DNA of 64,000 bases from Elysia chlorotica (Eukaryota; Mollusca; Gastropoda; Plakobranchidae): NCBI GenBank assembly GCA_003991915.1, contig RQTK01000080.1:220396-284395 (forward strand). The letters are read 5' to 3'. Shown one piece after another: positions 48,616-62,571 of the stretch. Numbering within the stretch: the first letter of the stretch is position 1; the number at the start of each line of letters is the position of its first letter. The notes beneath the pieces are model-generated. The model was not told where the DNA came from and did no database searches. It worked only from the letters and a program-made list of their open reading frames with translations. The translations under genes and the position numbers were made by a program.

Positions 48616-51270
48616 TAAGCTTTGATGGATTGTGAGAAATGATGATTTATAGGTATTTTTTGTTCTAATCTGATGAAACTAGCAAACCATATAATTATAT
48701 ACATGTAAATGGGGATATTCGAAATTTCAAAATTCAAAAAATATATATAAAAAAGTCCTGTGGTTTAAAAGGCTTCCTTGGATGGCTTAGTTTGAGATTG
48801 CAACAGGTATTATAAGATTTGACCACACATATCTTCTGTGGTGCTATACATCATATCATGTTCACCATTCTTCATTGAGAATTTCTTATTCTTTGCTTAG
48901 TTGACTTATATCCTTCCCACAATTTGATGATCATCATCTCTAGACATTTTAATCTGTTTGCCTTTTCTCTCCTATTAATCCTGAATCTCCTTCCAATTGT
49001 CCAAACATCCAACGACATCTTATCATCTTTTTTGTGTTATATATGGACAATCAAAAATTTTGTACAATTTCTACATTTTTGTTGTTGCATGGATGAAGTT
49101 GTTCTATTCGATTTAAAAAAAAAAGACGTTTATAGAATTTGTAGAAACAAGAACTTTTTGTTAGATTGTGTAAATGTTATAAAACTGCTTTTCAACAAAT
49201 TTTGTTGCTTTTATCCTTCTCTACTCAGCTTTGGGAGTGAATATTTTACTGTCGATTGGTGCTTTCAAATTTCACTTTCATATTTTTGTACTCAAATTTG
49301 TGTTAATTTGGTAATGTAAATATTGCTTGAAACTTTAGAAACTAATAAAAAAGTACTATGAAAATTTACTTGTTACTGGTAATCTTATACAAAAATTAAA
49401 ATGCCAAAGTAAATGTCATTTAATCCATGACTCTTGGGCATAAATATAATTATAGCAAGCTGTGCTTTCCAATCTGGCCATGTTTATCTAAATTATGCAA
49501 GTATCAATCACATTTCCAGTGTCTTCCCCCTTTTGCTACGAAAAGTTTTTGTTTAATAGTGTTGCAATCAAGCCCACAACACATAATCGGGTGATGATTT
49601 GCAGTCTTAAAACTTTAATAAAGAGCATTTGAGATAGGCTGCTCTCAACATTTTTTTACTGCTTAATTTTGTCGGTTTTTACATGGGGTTAAAAGCATGA
49701 ACAAATTTATAATAATTGGATGTCTCTGATAAAAAAAAAAATTCATAGGATTATATTTCAAAGCCTTGCACTGAGAACTCTTTGTTTTTACCTCAAGGCA
49801 CGCCTTTTATTCGCAAATGGGAGTTGTTTTGTAATTCCTGGAATTGATCCATAAATTGTGTCTACATCTTTCACTGTATCTCAAATGTGTTAGATTTTTA
49901 CCTTTGACATTATAAGCAGTAAAATGACTATGCCTGTGGAAACTGGAAAAAGGATATGGAAAAATGTCTTCATCATAATGTATGTTATATAAATGTTATT
50001 TATTTTGTACAGATCTTTCATATTGAGTTTTTTTTTCTGGATTTAATTTTTTCCAAAGGTATTTTTTGCTGTCAGAATGAAAGTGTTTCTCATCTAAATA
50101 TAATTTTGTTGTCCTTAGAACATCGGATTTGCAACCAGTTTAATTTATTTCTTTTCATTTGTCTTTTTCAGAATTGTTAATTTAGGGGAATCAGTAAAAG
50201 AAAGGGAGTCACAAAAATGTGAAAGTGTTATCAATACCCAGCCATGTTTTGTGGCACACAGTCAGAGAGCTTCATACCTGTTGTATGCATAATGCACTGC
50301 ATTTAATAAGACATTACATAAATGGTTATGAAGATTACATTGGAACAGTACTATGTTAGCATCAGGGAGGATGAAAAAAGGCTATTAATTATTAAAATTA
50401 AAATTATTGCTTTTAAAGACAACAGTATTATTTCTTTCTACATTTAAGTTTACTCATTATTGTGTATGCAGATCTGTATCACACCTTCTTCCTAACAAAG
50501 TATTTTAGCAATATTTTCACCCAAGATCTTTCTATCATACAAATACAGTATGTTTATAGGAGAAAATGCATAGCACTTATGTTTCACAAAGGCTAGATAG
50601 CACTAGCAGATACATGTACATGTATTACATTTTTAGTCACAATGTTCGATCTTCTTGATTGTACAACCAGTACTCATTTTGATAAAAATTTATCTCCACT
50701 TTTCATCACTAAATATATTAAAAAAAAAAAATAGACTTGAAAATGATGTTTCAAATACAGTCCTGATGGCTGATAAGAGTAAACAAAATTGATTTTCTTT
50801 TCCATTCAAAATGCAATATATGTACAGTTTACAATCTTCTTATAATATAATCATATTATTCCCGTGATTTTCCTGACAGACGCTTAGGAAAACAGACTGA
50901 GTGCCACACATTGATATTTTTAAACTTTAATCAATATATTCGAATATAATTTATTCTTATCTTGCTCTTCCACACATTACATCTAAATAGTTTTTTTTTT
51001 TAATTTTCGTAAATTATGTACGTTTCTTGTTATGGCCTGTTATTCAAGGCATATTATACATGTAGGTGATTGTGTATCTACAAGATTCAGAAAATTATAA
51101 GAGGACAGTGTGATTTTATTGTGTCGCTATGTAGCAATAAAGCTCTTGGAAAACACTTGGCTTCACCTTTTAAACTTCTTTTTTTTTTGGATACATGTGA
51201 AGACTATTCTTGGAGCTAAATGATTGTACTTTTGCTGAATGATAGTGTTACTATTGCTGCTGCTGTTGTT
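48616..51270. other. Intergenic, no gene seen
   Basis: AT-rich unique sequence. An open frame at 48924-49319 starts with a hydrophobic segment, but the rest is AT-biased and motif-free. Confidence 0.45.
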
Positions 51271-51274
51271 ACTT

Positions 51275-51275
<1 letters not shown>

Positions 51276-51355
<80 letters not shown>

Positions 51356-51371
51356 TNNNNNNNNNNNNNNN

Positions 51372-51446
<75 letters not shown>
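51276..51446 (+). repeat. (ACT)n microsatellite split by a 15-N gap
   Basis: ACT units at 51276-51356 and 51372-51446 with N at 51357-51371. The gap is likely an unresolved tract length. Confidence 0.95.
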
Positions 51447-51447
<1 letters not shown>

Positions 51448-51449
51448 AT

Positions 51450-52810
51450 AATTATGATAATATAAGAGACAGAAACGTACATGCTATCCTTAAGAAAATT
51501 ATTGCTTCAAACACTGTCAACCCATATAAAAAGAATGTTTACGTTTTTAAAAGTGTCTTCTGACACCTGAACTGAAGCAAACTTTAACAAAGTTTAAAGT
51601 CCAAGTTACCATTCTCTACGCTTTCTCAAAATGTGTTCACTGCTGCTGTGATCTCTACCTTTCCAACATTACTCGATAGTAGGACAACGCAAAATTCTCC
51701 TAATTATCCCATTTCAACATCACCCAAAGTGGATATTGGGACCTCTTAAAAAGCTCTACCGACAGAGCTACCTCGTTCTTCTCCTTTCCAATGAAAGTAT
51801 TGATTCTATTTCTACGTGTATCCCGGTTTTCACTGCGGCACTTCGACTCATAACAAGCCTAATTATCCAAATGTCTTGTTGATATTTCTGGTTTTTAAGG
51901 GAACTTTTCTCTTACTTATCAACTGCATATTGCATCCTATTATTTTGCAAAATGATCATGATCACACAGCGAATGCCTTGTGTCATTGGACAACACAGCT
52001 AAAACGATTCCGACTACGTTCCTATGGGTTTGTTTTAAAAATTTACAGCATTTTAATTATCCAAATTGTATACCTAAATTAAAAAAAAAATAATGTTTTG
52101 TTGAGACAAAGAAAAAGAGACTGCACAGTAGGCATACAATTTAATGTTGACGACCACTAACACCTCACATATTGTTAAATTTAGGAGCAGATAAAAAACA
52201 CGAGATAAAAGTCATCCAAAAAAATATACGCGTTCAAGAAAAAAGAACAAGTGTTCCCTTTCCATGACAACCAGATTAGAACGCGTTCACAATTGATATT
52301 TGATAATTATTATCAAGAGAGCAAGATCCACGGAATAAAATAATAATAATATTGTTAATAGGAAAGAGATACACACTTAGTTCTATTAATAGACTCTTTG
52401 GATATTATGTGTCGCGACGTCACAAAATGGGACGTTTTGCAACATTTATACATTTTGACATATTGATACCAATGGAAAGCCCAAAATCTAAGCTTTAGAG
52501 TGGTGAAAAAAGTTTCAAAATACTTTTATTAAAAAAAAAAAGTTATAGCCATTTCAAGAACGAGTTCAGGTGAGGGTCTGATTTCGTAAATGCGAGAAAA
52601 ACGCGGTTGAAGTTCGGTGGTATAAAACTAAAGAATGCTTAGCAACGGACGTTTTTATTCTATATCTCTGTGTTGTTTCAAATGGTTGACTGTCTTTTTA
52701 TCATTTTCTATTATTTTAACCCTATAATATGCAATATTCTGTACAATTATCATACGTTTGCTCCGCTAATCTCACATTACTATAGAAAACCAAAATCTGA
52801 CTCTCTAGTC
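51450..52810. other. Intergenic, no gene seen
   Basis: AT-rich sequence between the (ACT)n tract and the second hAT remnant; nothing recognised. Confidence 0.45.
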
Positions 52811-54438
52811 CAACGTTGCCAATTTGGCAGATTTTCTGTCAAATCCCATTTTTTGGGCAACATTTTAAGTCGGCTGGCAGGAAAAAGTGGTTTGGCAGTT
52901 TGGCAGATATTTAGCAGATTTTTTTTTTCTGAGGCAGAGGGATGGATGATTTTCTTTTTTAACAGCAAAAGAATCTTTATCACCCTGAATGCTGATAGTA
53001 AATCAAATAGTGGTATATTCCAACCAACACCTTCCTCGAGAGCATACGCAAAACTGTGGAAGTTTGTATCCAAGTCTGAATAGTACTTGATGAAAATTTC
53101 TGAAGACAAAGCAGAATTAAGAAGAGTCGCGCCAACGAAGGAAGTGTGTCATATGATGCTTGCGGAAACTGTGCGGCAAGTTGAAGAGCGCCTGCCTCGC
53201 GCTGAGAACGTGTTTGCTGGACTAAGCCCTCTTAGTCCCCTGAAAGTCGAAAACCAACAGGACAGGGTCCAGTTTGAGGATTTGCCTTTCCTTAATCTCT
53301 TTTGGCAAAAAAATTACCACAATAGAAGAGCAATAAAGACAAGTTGTTTTAGTCGATCTGAACCTACTGTCAAGGGGCCATCAATTCCCAAGGAGACACT
53401 TCAATTTTGGGAAGGCATCACCAGGAAGACTCAAATGAAATAGCTTGCAGAATGTGGTGCCCTCACCTACCTTCTCACTCCTGCAAGCAATGCTGAAAGC
53501 GACATAATTTTCTCTCTGGTGGCCTCTACAATAACAAAAAACCAAGAAACAATCTGGGCGTGGCTTCCTTGATGATAATATTCGTGTACAAGCGCATGTC
53601 TTCGACCAGGGAAAGTGTTGCAACGATTTCACAATAACCAAGCAGATGTGGAGCCTTGTACCAGTGTCTGGATCAAAGCAGCCATGCTGTGGCCTCTACA
53701 AGAATGCAGACCTTGAGCAAATTTTGTAAGAAACCAGCATTTACAACCACTCTCTCAGATGGATCATAGGACTTGACCATCTAATCACATTAATTACTTT
53801 ATTTAGTTTCAACTGTATGTGCATAAAGCTTGCACACTTACGTGTACACTGATTCACCGTTGGAGTTCACCTTTCGTTCCTGTTTTTCATGCGTTTTTAT
53901 TTAAATAAGCTCCTTTGTATATCTGATGCCCTCACAAAATTGGACGTTGCGTTGGAGTTACTCCCAAGCCTGCGTTTTATTGACACCACCACAACAAAAT
54001 AGATCTACACCACCACTTCATTGGTAGGTTGGATTACCTCAGCTCTTCATCCGGATCATCACTGCATTCATTACCCTACCACCGGGTACTTCATTTGCAT
54101 TGCATGTATCATAATAACGGAGATAAAGAGACGTTGGAGACAGCTTAGCAGTGTATGGGTTTACATGTAAGACGTTGCTATATATTATTATGTCTCTAAA
54201 AAAAAAGGGGGGGGGGTCGACTTTGTACTTGACTAGTATTTTTATGTTTTATTAATTTATAATATTTTTAAACTTGTGAAATAGAAGTTTATGATATCGA
54301 TACTGCAAATTTTATGACTTTTCTAATGGGTGCTACAATTAGTGCGTCAAATATGCTTTGGCAGATGTTTGTGGTGTTCGGCTGATTAAAAAAAAATCGA
54401 ATATTGGCAGAATGGCTGAAAATAATCTGGTAATCCTG
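52811..54438 (+). mobile_element. Second hAT-superfamily transposon remnant, about 1.6 kb
   Basis: Left end CAACGTTGCCAATTTGGCAG; right end reversed CAGGATTACCAGATTATTTT. The termini match only loosely (about 7 of 11). The subterminal motif TTTGGCAG or close variants recurs at 52823, 52890-52905, 54359 and 54404. The transposase fragment at 53087-53729 lies inside in the same direction. It belongs to a lineage different from the element at 40630, whose motif is GGAGGCCAAA. Confidence 0.6.
53087..53729 (+). pseudogene. hAT transposase C-terminal half, broken
   Basis: The open part (to TAG 53441-53443) reads VRQVEERLPRAENVFAGLSP, then FEDLPFLNLF and IPKETLQFWEGI, as in hAT transposases just before the dimerisation domain. 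After the stop the same frame gives LTYLLTPASNAESDIIFSLV, where VERIFSLV has decayed. A shift near 53555 then gives GFLDDNIRVQAHVF and DQGKCCNDFTITKQM, ending at TAA 53727-53729. At least one stop and one frameshift make it inactive. Confidence 0.8.
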
Positions 54439-55034
54439 CTTCAGCCTTGACCGTGCGCCCGATATGTTAGCCTGAGCACTATCATTTGCTATGACTGAAT
54501 GTATGACTAAGACCTGAGATGCTGAATACACCGAGCCTCTGATTTTGTTCAATTTTGTTGCATCTTTATCAATTTCAGACAGATCTAGATTCTGTTCCTA
54601 GGTAGGCCCATCTTTATAGAAAAGTTACTTATGCAAAAGTTTTGTAAAGAGAATTGTGCAAGATCAGATTCGAGTCTAGATCTAAATCTAGATCCAGATG
54701 AAAATAATTTAAATCAAGATCAATCACAAACACACACACTCAAAGACTGAGTACAATTATTTATTGCTTTGAAGACATAGATCTAGATTCTAGAATCTAT
54801 ATCTAAAGATTTTCCATTTATTCTTTGGTCTTAGGTAACTTATATATAAATGTTGATCTAATTTATCGATTGCTTGCTTTATATCATCAAAATGTAAACT
54901 GCTTTGAGCAGTTAGGCCTATAAATAATGGGATAGCTGTTTAAATGCAATTTTTAGATTTTTTAAATATACAGGTTAAAAAAAGCCTGGATTCTATCATA
55001 ATTATTTAGATTATATTTTTATTATTATTAGATC

Positions 55035-55071
<37 letters not shown>

Positions 55072-56658
55072 CTAGGTCCTAGATCTAGATTTCTAGTATT
55101 ACTATCTAGATCTCTAGATCAACTTTTTATAAAAGAAAACCATCTCTTTAACGATGAGCATTTTTTTAAACAGAAAAGTACACTACAGGATTATCTTTTT
55201 TTTAAGCATAAAGTCAATCAAATGTGCATCCGTGAAATTTAGCATGGTAGAAGACATTGGTTCGCCGAAGAAGTTTCTGTTTGCAGATTATAATGTTGCA
55301 CATCTCGTAGAAGAGGGGTTTACAATAAATATGACAAGTCACTCTTTTTCTTCTTTTTCTTCTTCTTCTTTCAGTTCTATTATTTTAGCATTTTGTCCAC
55401 TTTTTTTAAAATCCTTTTCTTTTTCTATTGGTTTTAGTTTGTTTCATTTCTTCAATTTCTTGTAACAGTTCTTGTCCTTGTCCTTTTTCTTGTTGTTGTT
55501 GCTGTTCTTCTTCTTCTTCTTCTTCTTTTTCTTCTTCTTCTTCTTCTTCTTCTTCTTCTTCTTCTTCTTCTTCTTCTTCTTCTTCTTCTTCTTCTTCTTC
55601 TTCTTCTTCTTCTTCTTCTTCTTCTTTGCCATTCAATTTCAATTGTTTCCAATACGGACAGTGGATATTACCATGTTTTATAAAAACACTTAGAATATTT
55701 CAGACATTTTTATCGCTGTATAGTTTTACCTTATTTGTTTTAAATGTTAAAAGTAAATTACAAACATCATAACCACTTACAACATAAAAGAATATTTCTT
55801 TTTAGCCATCAATGTGCAGCACATATCTTTGTGAACTAGAAGAATATACAACTCCATTAAAGCAAAAATGTTAATTTTTTATGGTTACAAAGTAAAAAAA
55901 TAAAAAATAAATAACACTAGTGGTAATAATTTCAGATTTCCATCAACCAATTCCATATATGATTTAGTTCCTTGGAAATCTATACATTTGGAGAAATAAT
56001 TTATGAAAATGAAAATTTAATCTGGGTGATTTAAACTGAACGATAAATAAAAATAAAATGTTGAATTTTGAAAAGTAACCCCTTTGAATCGGCACAGGAA
56101 ATTGGTCAGCACCCGCATTGGGTGAAAAGTCATTGACCACCTGAATACCTGTCATGAGACGGTGGTTGTCGCTGCTCTGTCAGGTGTCTGCTTAAATATT
56201 GCTAAAAACTAAAGTGCATTTTCGCTGCCGTGGAGGTAAATTTAAAAGATATCTTTTACATTTCAAGAAGTCTAGGGCTGTAGGTACAACATCATGGTAG
56301 CTTACAACTGTTAAGATATATGCACATTTATTAAGAAAGATTAGGACATGTATGTTGTAAGCTACCAAAGTTGTAGCTTACTTACGGCCCGTAGAATCTA
56401 TAAAATAAAAAATCTCAGCTTTGTCTATCTAGATCTTAGCTAACATTGGCTAGCTGAAAATAAAAAAAAAGCCCCTTATTTAAGTTGTAAGTGTGTGTAT
56501 TACTCACTCAAAAAGCTGTTGAATTAAACTTTACTTTCTGCTTAAAACTAAGAATTATGCATGCTAAGTAAATTGTTACTTATTGTAATGTGTAATTAAA
56601 TTGTTTATAATTTCAAGGATAAATGACTGGTTGAGGGCCTAACACCTGAGCCAACACC
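53730..56658. other. Region upstream of PIEZO; repeats, no gene seen
   Basis: Contains the tail of the hAT remnant to 54438, TCTAGATC clusters (54565-54800 and 55030-55115), (TAG)n at 55035-55070 and (TTC)n at 55506-55625. An acceptor-like TTTCAAG before 56620 suggests that PIEZO has a non-coding first exon upstream. Confidence 0.5.
55506..55625 (+). repeat. (TTC)n microsatellite
   Basis: About 40 TTC units with few interruptions; long acidic, Lys, Arg or Phe homopolymer frames across it are artefacts. Confidence 0.95.
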
Positions 56659-57215
56659 ATGGTGGCCAGAGGTCACAAGTTCCTCACCTTCCTCCAGTTT
56701 AGGATAGTGTTGCCGCTAGTTTTGCTTTCAGGTCAGTACATACTTTTTTGGTAGAACATCTTTTTTTAGCATTCCAACTAGTTAAACTAAAACGTGTGTA
56801 AAAATAAATTGGCTGTCACAGTCTTTATGTAATCATTAAAAATGAAATAACTTCTAAAGAAATGAAATATTTCCATATTTTCCTCTTATAAAGCAAACTG
56901 ATGGGGTTTTTTTTGTCTCTTAAAAATTTTATAATAATTGAATATGAAATCAAGGCCCTTGCTCACTGCCTTCTTGGAATGATAGAAATGAAACACATAT
57001 GTGGGTCTTTTCTTTAAATATTATAACTGGTAAATCATGTTGGCTGTAAGATCAAGTTCTTATTTTTCCTGCATTCAATAAATATCTTACATACAATTAT
57101 GATAAATCATTTTCCTCAGCTGCTTTTTTGCGCTACAATGCCATTTCTCTGGTCTATCTGTTGTGTCTACTTGTGACACCCCTCTTACGGATACCATCCA
57201 AATCGTCCATGCAAG
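56659..57215 (+). CDS. piezo: PIEZO mechanosensitive channel, first two coding exons (3' partial)
   Basis: Exons 56659-56731 and 57120-57215 give 56 residues. The second exon reads FLRYNAISLVYLLCLLVTPL then SKSSMQ and ends with one base of a Gly codon. This matches the PIEZO N-terminus, where vertebrate PIEZO2 has FRYNGLSFVYLIYLL...TTMQGHTG, so the next exon should start GHTG. The first exon, MVARGHKFLTFLQFRIVLPL, holds the start of the first membrane helix. PIEZO proteins are trimeric cation channels of the plasma membrane with about 38 membrane helices per subunit. Only the first blade helices are here. The ATG (CACCATGG) has a strong context. No third exon was found before the window end, so the intron is longer than 6.7 kb. 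Confidence 0.88.
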
Positions 57216-57277
57216 GTGAGTTACTTTATTTATTTACTAAACCATTTGCTTCCTTTTCTAAATACCTCTCTTAGTCT

Positions 57278-57383
57278 CTGTCACTCTCTCTCTCTCTTTC
57301 TATGTCTATCATTCTCATTCTCTCTCTCCCTCTCGTTCTCTCTCTTTCTATCTCTATCATTCTCACTCTCTCTCTCTCTCTCT
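57278..57383 (+). repeat. CT-rich microsatellite preceding a SINE
   Basis: Imperfect CT units interrupted by TCTATC and CATTCTCA, running into the SINE at 57384. Confidence 0.9.
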
Positions 57384-57638
57384 GGAGGGCGCAGTGGTCC
57401 TGGGGTAGAATGTCGGCTTCCAACGCATTAGGTCCGTAATTCGAGCCCTTGTACATGTAATTTCACACCCTACTGGTTGGGTCAGTGTTAGTTTAATGTG
57501 ACCGGCTGAGACAGGAGTTATGATATCCCGGCCCTGTCTCGTGTGTGGCAGCACATAAAATTGTCAAACATGTCTTGAAGCTCGTCCACAATATATCCTA
57601 TATAGTGCTGATGTTGGATGTTAAACGAACACAACTAC

Positions 57639-57640
<2 letters not shown>
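57384..57640 (+). mobile_element. tRNA-derived SINE flanked by CT repeats
   Basis: GGAGGGCGCAGTGGTCC start, a B-box-like ATTCGAGCCC near 57439, CTACTGGTTGGG and GCAGCACATAAAATTGTCA, ending GTTAAACGAACACAAC. CT repeats lie directly on both sides (57278-57383 and 57641-57690). It is in PIEZO intron 2. Confidence 0.9.
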
Positions 57641-57694
<54 letters not shown>

Positions 57695-58139
57695 CTGCTT
57701 TCCAATGTCTTCCTTGCTCTGGATGTGAGTATTTATTGAATTCAATTCTTCATTTCTTTGTCAGACTCAGCTGTTTTAAAAAAAAATCTATTTCATCATA
57801 AAATCTCTCTCTCTCTTCATTGTCTCCTTAGGGGATACTCCCCTTCTGGTTCTTTCTCTTCTTTACCATTTTCAGTCTTTGTTTTCTTATTCAAAATGTT
57901 TTGATTGCAAGTTTCCTTAAGAATGTTGGGGTATCAAAATGCATTGCGAGAGACTGAAGCAAGTTCAAAATTTTTTGTTCAACAAAACTGATGATTTATT
58001 AATTTTTGGAGAGGGGGGGGGGGGTGAAGCCTATTTAATGAACCTAATGATTGAATTTTGGTCTGTATCTAGTGCGTTTGAAAAATCCTCACTGGCAATC
58101 CTGTTTTGGTGTTGCACTTAAATATGGACAGCACAGACC

Positions 58140-58205
<66 letters not shown>

Positions 58206-60284
58206 ACAAACGACCACGATGGAAGTAGATTTAATTGAGACAGTCAAAAAACAACTACATGTACTTTATGATAAATAGGCTTTCATAAATGTCCTTCTCT
58301 TCTTGTGATGTGGGATCCAATCAATTCTAGCATCAATACAAATGTTCTCGCCTTCATGTTTAAAACTTCGTCGACGAGATGGTGAAACTCCCCGTAGGCT
58401 TCTTTCCTTAAGGTGGATTCTGTGAACCCAATATCTCCGCTTCCACAAACATTATCACTGGTTAACAAGTATAATAACAATTAGTCATACATCCCAAGTG
58501 TTATTGTTGTTTGGATCGTTATTGGATCTTATGTAAGGACTTGCCGATAGGTCGCCCTAACCGGGTCACGCTAATAACAGCAGACATCGCGTAGTAATAC
58601 TTCATGTTGTTTCCTTACAATGCCACTACAACAATAATAATGGGCGGTTTTCTCATGTAAGATGAGGTCAACGTTTAAACCACACCGATGGTTCTAGTCA
58701 GTTCATCTGTGCATGAATGCACGTGCGGAAATTTACACTAAATGTGCACTCTTAACAAAGTACTGTCCAGTCTTCTTAATATATGTATTGTGGTCAGTTT
58801 CATTATTATAAGTTCCATACGAGGGAATAACTGGATATTGTGTGTGTGTGACCGGGAAGGGGGGGGGGTCAATGACTGAGATTGTCTTCTGTTACATAAT
58901 CTTGTCTTTGCAATAGGCCGTTATCATGTGTACTCATTTGGTATTTCTGTTGTAGCATAAGTTAACTTATTTTTTATCTACTCGAATTTTTAAAACAAAT
59001 TACCATGTGTTTGAATTTAAAAGTGAAAAAGAAAAAAAAAGTTTACTTTGATTAGTTCGGATCAATCGTTGTAAGCTCGTTCATCTGAAGAGTTTGAATT
59101 CAACTCTTAATTGGAAACTAAAGCACCAATTCAAAGCGAATGTGCCTATAATATTAAGAACGACATTTTTATCTGAGGAGAGCTCTTTCTAGCTTGTCCC
59201 ATTGGTTCCCAGTGAATCCGACATGCCATCTGCCCTTTTAAAATTAATGTGCCCGAAGCTAACCCTCGCGCCTCAAACAGTATCTGTTGTTGTTTGAATT
59301 TCTGGCGCGCCTCAAACAGTATCTGCTGTGTTTGAATTCCTGGCGCGAGATTCATGAGCGTCTGCTTCACTGCGCGTGCGAGACGGCAGACCCAACGCGG
59401 TTTTCCTACACAAGGAGCGAGCAGCAGCTGTTGGCCTAAATAGGCGGCTGAGCAGCGTCAAACCTGATGCCTTCACCTCTAAAAATATGATGATAGAATT
59501 GTCGATACTGTTGGAAAAAACCGTATCGCCGTTTTAGGTACCGTGCACAATCTTTACTATGCTTGTTGTGGGTAATATTGTATCACAATGTTGCTGCATT
59601 GTCCCCTTGAAAATAAAATAAGATGGCGAAAGGGGTATGAATATAATGGCGATACAATTGGAAAACTTATTCAGGCGAGTAAGCCCAACATGTATCAGAA
59701 TACTCGCAAATCGTTTCTTTTCTTGCATTTGATTTATTATTTTTAAAGGGGTTAAAGGAATTAAAACATCGTGACTATTTCATGTTAATGCTAACAGTCT
59801 ATAACTTTTATCATCATTCACATAAAGACAACCATTGTCTTCTTTTTTTTTTTAAAGTCGAAATACCATAGGACATTTATGCATTCATCCTGTTCAAATG
59901 TTGATGTATGTTAAAGATGAATATATTTTGTAATGTTACACCTACATTGAACATTAGGCTAGATGTCATTGAAATATCATGTTTTATCAAATGCTTTTGA
60001 GACAATAAAGTATGAAGCACAATGGCAGGATTATAGCTCGCTAGCGCATTGCTTCAGGGCACTGATTCAGATATGCGGTCTGTAAAAGCAATTTAGGCGG
60101 TCGAGAGCTTGGCACGACTTTCCTTACCCATACGTTGTCTGAAAGATGAGTAATACTAGGGCAAACTAACCTGATATACATTTATGATGCACTTAGTACG
60201 TGCATTCATATTTATTTGAGGGTAGATCATGAGGTTTGTTTGCCGACAACAAGATAACTATGGGAGGGAGTAACAGAGAAAGAT

Positions 60285-60352
<68 letters not shown>

Positions 60353-60530
60353 TTATACATGCATGTATCTCCTTTCTACCTGTCTGTCTCTCATTTTCTC
60401 GTTCTCCCCTTCTCTCTCACTCTCTCGCTCTCTATCTTGCTCTAGGCTGTTCCTCTCCAGCTCATTCCCATAGTTGAACTTAACGCTAAGAGCACAAACC
60501 TCGCTAGGTCATGCTTTTGATATCATTTAA

Positions 60531-60574
<44 letters not shown>

Positions 60575-60796
60575 GTGTTTCTTTCTATAATACTGACTCA
60601 CAATTCACAAGCTTTGACTGAGCAAGAGGAAAACAGGTATTTACTGTGGCGCAATTGAATGGAGAATACCCAAGAATGTATGACTTTAAAAAGTTTAAAG
60701 TCGTTAAGCAGAAAGCTCGTTCATGGCACGGTTTCGTCTGTGATGACACAAAAACCGGCGTGCGTTCCTTTAAACTAACAAATTAATTTAAAGAGT

Positions 60797-60839
<43 letters not shown>

Positions 60840-62367
60840 TTTTTTCTTTTTACCGACAAATTGATTATGTGTTCACGTGCTATCGATAGCCGCTGCATTG
60901 AGATTATAAAATGACAGAAGCTTACAAATTTAATGTCAGTATAAGGGGAGTCCAATTATTGTGCTTATGTGTGTTAGCAGGTTTATATTTTTGAGAATTT
61001 TTTTCTGCTACCCAATATTGATTATGGATGGGCGATTTAAAATCATGAATATGGAAGCAGGGGAAGTTTTAAGATTAATTTTTGTAGGTTTGAGTATACA
61101 ACCGTATCTTTGTAGCAGCAGAAAGTTTTAAATAATCTATCATTTTTTTGTTGCAATCAAGATACAAATTTTGAGTTTACCCAAGAAAATCGGCAATATC
61201 CAAATTAGTGTAAAACTTTCGCTGGAAAAGCGATGTTGTGTTGATGTTACTACTTAAAATTTTAAACTCAAAGCATGTACACTCGACATCACTAGCAGAA
61301 TATTTATTTTTATATTTTTGACGGAAATAATTATGACAAGTCTTTAAATCAATTGATCTGTCGTTTATTCAATTTTATTAAAACGTGACATCGCCATAAT
61401 ATCCTTTATGTAATTAAATGCTCATGTAATTAACCCAAATACTACATCAAACTTTTCTTTTATAATTTATAATGTGAATTCGAGTTGAGATTGTTTACAG
61501 TATGCTTCAAATGCAATGTAATGGAATGCTAAACTTGTGACGGCTCTTAATGTAGGGTTGTCTCGCATAAGGACACACAGATCCCAGACCTGAGCGGCTG
61601 TGTCTTTTAGCCAAGTCCGTGTCAACTGGAGCGAAAAGCTTACGAAAACATGCACAGCACTGTCACAGTCAGCTGATCAACCTGTAGAATGGGAACAATG
61701 GCATTTGTTGACTTAGAGTGAAAAAAAGTGCAATCGAAATTACAGCTTTCCAACACACAATTCAGATAATAATTAATATAATGAGCCCATTACATTACAT
61801 ACCAAGTCGCTCTTCCTTTCGCCCGCCCCCATTTTTTTCCTTTGCTGTACGACTAATTGGTATTTTTTTATATCGTGAACTGTATTTTATACTAAAAATG
61901 TATTCATTTTAGCATGTTCATGATAATAGTTAATTTGTCATTGATTGTACGTTTTTCATAGATCATGCGGCAGAACTGAGCAATACTGCAGTTGAACCAG
62001 GTTCGAATCTAGTAAGCACTATTCTACTCGACTTTAGAGAGTGAATCGGACATAGACTATTTACACATTTTGACAATGGTCAGCAGATCTCGATCTTTAC
62101 AAATGAAGACACTACGGACGTCTCCGTTCTGGTACAGGATCATTCTGCAATCCATTTGTACACCAGAGTCAGCGCGCGTGACTGGATGCCCACAAACGGC
62201 GTGCGGTTCAAACATTTATGTTGTATCGATTTGCAGTCGGGTGCTAAGTTAAACGCAAACCGTGCAATCTTTGTTGATTAGACTGTTTCCCATTATGTCT
62301 GCCTGCGTGTCAGTTTGTCTCTTTCTGTATCGAATTCTTTTCCTCGGCATCAGTTGTCTATGTGTCT

Positions 62368-62426
<59 letters not shown>

Positions 62427-62509
62427 TTCTTTCTCTCTCCCTCTCTCTCTATGATATTGGTAAAATATAAACGTGTAAATCAAATTAGTATTACAGCATC
62501 GCCTCTTTG

Positions 62510-62571
<62 letters not shown>

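Noticed and set aside
55406..55772. Long Glu, Lys, Arg, Ser and Phe homopolymer frames
   Set aside because: All arise from the (TTC)n microsatellite.
59146..59370. Minus-strand frame with repeated QQILFEAR
   Set aside because: The repeat comes from a 39-bp tandem DNA duplication; otherwise featureless.
61467..61655. Minus-strand 62-codon frame inside the PIEZO intron
   Set aside because: No family match by eye and no flanking splice sites.
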